In this document: in pieces, positions 14,717 to 19,471 of the stretch
Layout of the letters: each line of letters opens with the position of its first letter
How positions within the stretch are numbered: position 1 is the first letter of the stretch
Source: CADEDH01 sp047974625
GTDB taxonomy: Bacteria; Actinomycetota; Acidimicrobiia; Acidimicrobiales; SZUA-35
Reading direction: 5' to 3'
Length of the DNA: 19,471 nt
NCBI GenBank assembly: GCA_047974625.1
Contig: JBKECK010000082.1
Span: 1-19,471 of the forward strand
Notes under the pieces: generated by a model
The model's database searches: none
What the model was told of the DNA's origin: nothing
Seen by the model: the letters and a program-made list of their open reading frames with translations, nothing else
Made by a program: the position numbers and the translations under genes

Positions 14717-15951
14717 CCCGACGGCAATGGCCGAAGCCACGAGAGCTGGCCCCCCTGCTCCAACCGAAGCGGCCGGTACTCAGCCCTACCCGCCGCCGGC
14801 TCGACGGCGCTCACACGATCGCCGACCTCCGGGCGATCGCCCGCCGGAGGACGCCCCGAGCCCCGTTCGACTACACCGACGGCGCCGCCGAGGGTGAGGT
14901 GTCGCTCGCCCGGGCCCGACAGGCGTTCCAGGACATCGAGTTCCATCCCGACGTGCTCCGCGACGTCGAGACGGTCGCCACCGGGGTCACCGTGCTCGGC
15001 GGGCCCAGCCGTTACCCGTTCGGTATCGCCCCCACCGGATTCGCCCGCATGATGCACACCGAGGGGGAACGGGCGGGCGCCGGCGCCGCCGGTGCGGCCG
15101 GGATCCCGTTCACCCTGTCGACCATGGGCACCACCTCGATCGAGGACGTGGCGGCGGCCAATCCCGGCGGACGCAACTGGTTCCAGCTGTACATGTGGAA
15201 CGACCGGGACCGGTCCATGGCGCTGGTCGAGCGGGCGCTCGGCGCCGGCTACGACGCCTTGGTGATCACGGTGGACGTGCCGGTAGGCGGAGCCCGGCTG
15301 CGTGACCGTCGCAACGGGCTCACGATCCCCCCGGCCCTCACCGCGAGAACCGTGCTGAACGCCATCCCCCGACCGGGTTGGTGGTTCGATTTCCTCACCA
15401 CCGAGCCCCTCCAGTTCGCCAGTCTCGACCGCTGGGATGGGACCGTGGCCGAGCTGATCGACTCGATGTTCGACCCCACGGTCGACTTCGACGACCTGGC
15501 CTGGATCATCGAACAATGGCCGGGACCGGTCGCCGTCAAGGGGATCCAGACCGTGCCGGATGCCAAGCGAGTGGCCGAGCTCGGGGTGGACGCGATGATC
15601 CTGTCGAATCACGGCGGTCGCCAGCTCGATCGGGCCCCGGTTCCGTTCCATCTCCTGCCCGACGTCGTCGCCGAGGTGGGCTCCTCGACGGAGATCATGG
15701 TGGACACCGGCATCATGTCGGGGGCCGACATCGTGGCCTGTCTCGCCCTCGGGGCCCGGTTCACCCTCGTCGGGCGGGCCTATCTGTACGGTCTGATGGC
15801 CGGGGGCCGCCGCGGCGTGGAGCGCGCCATCGCTATTCTCGCCGACGAGGTCGAGCGCACCATGCGGTTGCTGGGGGTGGCCGACATCGACGAACTCGCC
15901 CCCCGACACGTCACCCAACTCGAGCGGCTCATACCCCGGCCCCGCCCCTGA
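14713..15951 (+). CDS. lldD: FMN-dependent L-lactate dehydrogenase, LldD2 type
   Basis: An alpha-hydroxy-acid oxidase/dehydrogenase of 412 residues. From memory it follows the M. tuberculosis LldD2 (Rv1872c) sequence closely: RELAPLLQ, RRTPRAPFDYTDGAAE (46-60), FGIAPTGFARMMHTEGE (103-119), NWFQLYMWNDRDRSMAL (155-171), TVDVPVGGARLRDRRNGL (186-203), VKGIQT, the catalytic H300 and R303 in SNHGGRQLDRAP, and the FMN-phosphate region DTGIMSGADIVACLALGAR. It oxidises L-lactate to pyruvate and passes electrons to the membrane quinone pool. Motif residues are intact. The start ATG (14713) overlaps the beta-helix gene stop by four bases (ATGA). It is convergent with the methyltransferase gene across a 12-base gap. 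The substrate is inferred from LldD2; other 2-hydroxy acids are possible. Confidence 0.92.
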   Translation: MTRRQWPKPRELAPLLQPKRPVLSPTRRRLDGAHTIADLRAIARRRTPRAPFDYTDGAAEGEVSLARARQAFQDIEFHPDVLRDVETVATGVTVLGGPSRYPFGIAPTGFARMMHTEGERAGAGAAGAAGIPFTLSTMGTTSIEDVAAANPGGRNWFQLYMWNDRDRSMALVERALGAGYDALVITVDVPVGGARLRDRRNGLTIPPALTARTVLNAIPRPGWWFDFLTTEPLQFASLDRWDGTVAELIDSMFDPTVDFDDLAWIIEQWPGPVAVKGIQTVPDAKRVAELGVDAMILSNHGGRQLDRAPVPFHLLPDVVAEVGSSTEIMVDTGIMSGADIVACLALGARFTLVGRAYLYGLMAGGRRGVERAIAILADEVERTMRLLGVADIDELAPRHVTQLERLIPRPRP

Positions 15952-15963
15952 GGCAGGCCGCCG

Positions 15964-17202
15964 TCAGCCGCCCTGCTGGTAGGCGAGCGCCCGGTAGTTG
16001 CGGCGCGACGCCATCTCGACCACCCGGCCGGGCCGTCGCCGCAACAGTTCCGCCTCGATGCGACCCAGGACACTGGCCCGTCCGGTGAGGAGCAACGACC
16101 GACGCCCCCGCCGGTCCAGGTGACGCACGATCTCGGCCCTGACCCACGGCAGGTGGGCCCGGTCCCCGGCGTGGAGGGCGAGCATGGTGACGGTGTCGAG
16201 CGTGCTGTCGGCCACCGTCACCGCATGTTGGAGCAATGGTGGAGTCGGCCCGGACGGCCCCACCGAGGCGAGCAGCCGTTGGCTGGCCCGCAAGGCCAAC
16301 AGATCTCGGGACACCAGGGACCGCACATGGTGCCCGTGGCGTCCGAGGAGGAGGGCCCGGTGTCCTTGGCCCGGCTCCACCACGACGGCCGGCTGAGCCT
16401 GGAGCCGACCGGCGACCCGGTCGAGGAGCTCCGTCGCCAGGCTGAGCGAGTCGAACTCGTCGACGCCGGTGACCGTCGTGGCCCGCCACCGGGTCCGACC
16501 CGTGGCGAACTCGACGGCGGCTCGGTCGTAGACGCCCCGGTCGAACGCGCCCACGGTCGCCTCCTCGCCGGACGGATCCGTCGGGGCGACCGTCCCGCCC
16601 TCCGGCATACGGGCCACGACGACCTGGTACGCCGTGGTCGTCCGCTCCTCGAGCGGTTCGGCGCCGGTGGCGGCCACCGCCGCCGCGACCTCGGCCCCCA
16701 AGGGCCGCACCACGACCAGACCCAGGATCGCGCCCGGCGCGGCCCGTCGGGCCGCCTCGGCGATCAGATCGTCGAGGACGGCCACCCCGGCCTTGCCGGG
16801 CAAGTTGGCTACGACCAGGTCGAACTGGTCCTCCGAACTCAGCTGGTCCCAACCGAGCGACGGTACGATCCGGTACCGGTCTTCGACCAGGCTGTTGAGG
16901 CCAAGATTGTGGCGGGTGGCCGAGCACGCGAGGGCGTCGCGGTCGGTGAACGTTACCGACCGGGTCGAATCGAGACCGGCGAGGACGATGCCGAGGACGC
17001 CGTGGCCGCAGCCGAGATCGAGGACCCGGCCGCCGGTGGGGGGCGACGCAGCCTGGACGTAGCGGAGCAGGAGGGCGGTACCGGTGTCGATGCCGGCGCT
17101 GGAGAACACTGTGGTGTAGAGGTCGAACTCGGGTCTGGTCCGGTGGAACGCGAACGAGGTCCGGCCGGAGCCGAAGAGCCCAAGGGCAGCCGGATCGCTC
17201 AC
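15964..17202 (-). CDS. Two-lobed SAM-dependent methyltransferase (RsmC/RlmG-like)
   Basis: A protein of 412 residues. The N-terminal lobe is a class I methyltransferase: motif I VLDLGCGHGVLGIVLA (60-75), an acidic strand end DRDALACSATRHN (87-99) and motif IV VVANLPGKAG (130-139). The position of the catalytic N-P-P-F/Y tetrapeptide of N-methylating RsmC/RlmG enzymes is occupied here by N-L-P-G. The C-terminal half (~210-412) looks like a second, degenerate lobe with a glycine-rich EPGQGHRALLLG strand-loop, like the duplicated architecture of RsmC and RlmG. The motifs support methyl transfer; an rRNA guanine target is only a possibility suggested by fold and by the nearby rRNA operon. The GTG start (17202) overlaps the upstream TPR stop as GTGA, so they are coupled. 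Confidence 0.82.
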   Translation of the reverse strand: MSDPAALGLFGSGRTSFAFHRTRPEFDLYTTVFSSAGIDTGTALLLRYVQAASPPTGGRVLDLGCGHGVLGIVLAGLDSTRSVTFTDRDALACSATRHNLGLNSLVEDRYRIVPSLGWDQLSSEDQFDLVVANLPGKAGVAVLDDLIAEAARRAAPGAILGLVVVRPLGAEVAAAVAATGAEPLEERTTTAYQVVVARMPEGGTVAPTDPSGEEATVGAFDRGVYDRAAVEFATGRTRWRATTVTGVDEFDSLSLATELLDRVAGRLQAQPAVVVEPGQGHRALLLGRHGHHVRSLVSRDLLALRASQRLLASVGPSGPTPPLLQHAVTVADSTLDTVTMLALHAGDRAHLPWVRAEIVRHLDRRGRRSLLLTGRASVLGRIEAELLRRRPGRVVEMASRRNYRALAYQQGG

Positions 17203-18563
17203 CCGACCGCCGCGGCCCGCTCGGCGGCGTCGCCGAAATCTGGTTGGGCCGAGGCGATTTCTGTGAAGATTCGCCGGGCTCGGGAAACTTCACCGGCGCG
17301 CTCGTACAGATCGGCAAGCGTGTACCACCGGCGCAGGTGATGAACCTGGGGTTCTCCTCCTGGGGCCGGAGCCCGTTCCAACAGTCGGATGGCCTCCGCC
17401 ATCCGACCCCGATCGGCCAGGCCGCCGGCCTGCACGATCCTCCCTTCCTCCACGACGTCCGCCGCCGGGGAAGCGTCACGGAGCTCCCGCCACGCTTCTT
17501 CGGCGTCCTGCCAGCGGCCGAGGGCGCGGTAGCAGTCGGCCATCACCGGGTTCTGTTCGGTCGAACCGGTCATCGCCGCGAACGCTTCGAGATCGGCCAG
17601 CGCCCGGTTCCACCGACCGAGCCGGTAGTGGGTCAGCCCCCGGAGCTCGTGTACTTCGGCCTGCCCGGGGGCCAGCCGCTCGATGGAGGCCAGGAGCCGT
17701 TCCGCGTCGGCGAACCGCTCGGCCTGGAACGCCCCGGCCGCCTCGCCGAGTCGGCGTTGCAGCTTGGCCGCGGTCTCATCCGGGACTCCGTCGAACGCGA
17801 CGTGGGCAACGTCCACCACCGTCCGGTCCCTCCTCCGGCCAGGCTTCCGGGTGCGGGGCCTTGGCTCCTCCTCCACCCGTTCGATGGTCACCTCGTCGCG
17901 GAGCACCGGTGGTGGCGGGATCCGCTTACCCCCGCGCCGGGGCCCTACCGACCGCGAGCCCCCCGGCCCGTACCGGCCACGCCCGCCCTTACCTTTCAGC
18001 CCGCGACCGTAGTTCTGTTCTTCGTCGCGTTCAGCCGATCCGTCGCGACGAGCCGGCCGGCGTCGGCCGTTTCCGTCCCGCCCTCCGCCAGGACCGCCCC
18101 GACCTCCCGCCGACGACCAGCGTTGGCCACCGCCGACGCGCCCAGGGTTGCCCTGTCGTGCCGGTCGTGGGCCCTCACCCCGTGAATCTTGGCTGCGTCG
18201 ACGTTGACTGCGGGGATCGTCATCGCGGGAAGCTGAACGATAGCCGCCTCCGGCCCCAGACGGCCTACCGGTTCTACCTCCACGACCCGAGCCCGACGAA
18301 GCCCCGGGCCGTCCGTTGCCACTGGTCCGCTGCCGACCCCCGGAGCCGCCCTTGGCGGCCGATCGGCCCGGTCCCCCACCTTGGCCGTCCCGTCCCCGCC
18401 CCGTTCCTGGGCGGATGTTGCCCCCGGGCACCGAACGCCGAGGTCCGGAACTCCGGGACCCGCCCCGGGTAGGAGCCGAGCCCCAGGTCCCACCGGACCG
18501 AGGCCGATCACGGTCTTCGTGGTCTCCCGGCCGGGAGTTCGATCGGTCGTCCGGTGCACTCAT
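17199..18563 (-). CDS. TPR protein with a long RG/RGG-rich N-terminal region
   Basis: A protein of 454 residues from ATG 18563 (an ATG six bases earlier, 18569, is equally possible; a longer extension to 18695 is less likely). Residues ~1-245 are low complexity and rich in Gly, Arg, Ser and Pro, with many RGG and GRG tripeptides, and are strongly basic and surely disordered. Residues ~265-454 hold five or so tetratricopeptide-like helix pairs (FADAERLLASIERLAPGQ, VHELRGLTHYRLGRWNRALADLEAF, CYRALGRWQDAEEAWREL, GRMAEAIRLLERA, LADLYERAGEVSRARRIFTEI). Actinobacterial clusters with nadK and recN often contain a TPR gene here (Rv1691 in M. tuberculosis), but the RG tail is not something I remember from that protein. 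Such tails bind RNA in many proteins; that is inference. The stop overlaps the methyltransferase start (GTGA), so the two proteins are coupled. Confidence 0.85.
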   Translation of the reverse strand: MSAPDDRSNSRPGDHEDRDRPRSGGTWGSAPTRGGSRSSGPRRSVPGGNIRPGTGRGRDGQGGGPGRSAAKGGSGGRQRTSGNGRPGASSGSGRGGRTGRPSGAGGGYRSASRDDDPRSQRRRSQDSRGEGPRPARQGNPGRVGGGQRWSSAGGRGGPGGGRDGNGRRRPARRDGSAERDEEQNYGRGLKGKGGRGRYGPGGSRSVGPRRGGKRIPPPPVLRDEVTIERVEEEPRPRTRKPGRRRDRTVVDVAHVAFDGVPDETAAKLQRRLGEAAGAFQAERFADAERLLASIERLAPGQAEVHELRGLTHYRLGRWNRALADLEAFAAMTGSTEQNPVMADCYRALGRWQDAEEAWRELRDASPAADVVEEGRIVQAGGLADRGRMAEAIRLLERAPAPGGEPQVHHLRRWYTLADLYERAGEVSRARRIFTEIASAQPDFGDAAERAAAVG

Positions 18564-18713
18564 GGACATGAGGCTACTGGCCGCCGCATCCGCTCTGATT
18601 CTGCCGGCCGTGGCCGGCCGCATCTGGGTTCCCGCCGCCCAGTGCTTACCCAGACCACCGCCGGCAACGGTCCTTCGTGACTGGCTTCCGCCCAACCACC
18701 AGCGGTAACACCA

Positions 18714-18746
18714 AAGAGGCAGGCCCCGTCACAGGGCCTGCCTCTT
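18714..18746 (-). terminator. Rho-independent-type terminator of the rRNA operon
   Basis: A perfect 13-base inverted repeat (AAGAGGCAGGCCC at 18714-18726 and its complement at 18734-18746) with a 7-base loop. It starts about 10 bases beyond the 3' end of 5S rRNA on the minus strand. The downstream T-run is short (CTCTTTGG), as is common in high-GC genomes. It should end the rRNA transcript and insulate it from the TPR operon, which starts about 150 bases further along. Confidence 0.85.
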
Positions 18747-18755
18747 AGTGAGAAA

Positions 18756-18872
<117 letters not shown>

Positions 18873-18975
18873 ATATGTCGGACTCGGCGCACCCAAACTG
18901 AAGGCGGGCCGAGCCGTCACGATCAACGAATCTATGAGAACTGAATAGCGAGCACGAGCGAAAGCAAATACAACA

Positions 18976-19471
<496 letters not shown>

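Noticed and set aside
14377..15918. Minus-strand open frame (513 codons) opposite lldD
   Set aside because: Shadow of the well-supported lldD gene; composition typical of antisense high-GC frames.
15929..17479. Minus-strand frame (516 codons) overlapping the methyltransferase and TPR genes
   Set aside because: Same strand but other frame; Arg/Pro/Gly-rich translation, while the other frame has clear methyltransferase and TPR motifs.
18601..18621. Short GC hairpin (GCCGGCC / GGCCGGC) before the TPR gene
   Set aside because: A 7-base palindrome-like repeat with a 2-base loop is expected often by chance in sequence this GC-rich, and no T-run follows.
18570..18695. N-terminal extension of the TPR protein to 18695
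   Set aside because: It would consume nearly all the space after the rRNA terminator where a promoter is needed, and adds no recognisable sequence; the start at 18563 or 18569 is more natural.
18873..18975. Possible tRNA in the 23S-5S spacer
   Set aside because: No cloverleaf, GTTCRANNC loop or CCA end is visible in either strand; it looks like an ordinary processing spacer.

Overview
This window looks like a chromosomal segment of a high-GC actinobacterium, most likely of the Acidimicrobiia type. The reasons are the strong G/C third-position bias, GTG starts, frequent 4-base start/stop overlaps, a DUF222/HNH protein, an LldD2-type lactate dehydrogenase close to the mycobacterial protein, and a TPR - nadK - recN - pyrG - Nudix gene order recalling Rv1691-Rv1700 of Mycobacterium tuberculosis. 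The placement comes from remembered sequences and gene orders, not from a search.

Layout. (1) 1-1016, minus strand: a probable lipoprotein overlapped by the start of a secreted protein that runs off the left edge; this stretch is visibly less G/C-biased. (2) 1240-4257, plus strand: a DUF222/HNH endonuclease-like protein and an orphan acetolactate-synthase-like ThDP enzyme. (3) 4279-7072, minus strand: pyrG (CTP synthase), an ADP-ribose-pyrophosphatase-like Nudix hydrolase and an HD-domain protein, joined by two GTGA overlaps. (4) 7223-10275, plus strand: an AcuI/YhdH-type acrylyl-CoA reductase, a serine beta-lactamase-like hydrolase and a His-rich protein resembling ACP phosphodiesterase. (5) 10304-13069, minus strand: a small hypothetical ORF, nadK and recN, the last two sharing one base. 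(6) 13235-15951, plus strand: a membrane-anchored parallel beta-helix protein with an ATGA overlap into lldD. (7) 15964-18563, minus strand: an RG-rich TPR protein coupled to a two-lobed methyltransferase. (8) 18714-19471, minus strand: the 3' end of an rRNA operon (23S end, spacer, 5S, terminator hairpin).

How the genes fit together. The minus-strand genes are mostly housekeeping: nucleotide synthesis and pool cleaning (pyrG, Nudix, HD), NADP supply (nadK), DNA repair (recN) and an rRNA operon followed by a TPR/methyltransferase pair. The plus-strand blocks between them carry metabolic and surface genes (acrylyl-CoA reduction, lactate oxidation, ThDP chemistry, esterase/beta-lactamase, beta-helix), so an ancestral cluster seems to be interrupted twice. 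No CRISPR array, tRNA, insertion sequence or phage gene was seen. The best points for a second look are the substitutions at normally invariant peptidyl-transferase positions in the last ~190 bases of the 23S segment (possibly an assembly-edge artefact), the RG-rich TPR/methyltransferase pair beside the rRNA operon, and the translationally coupled beta-helix/lldD pair.
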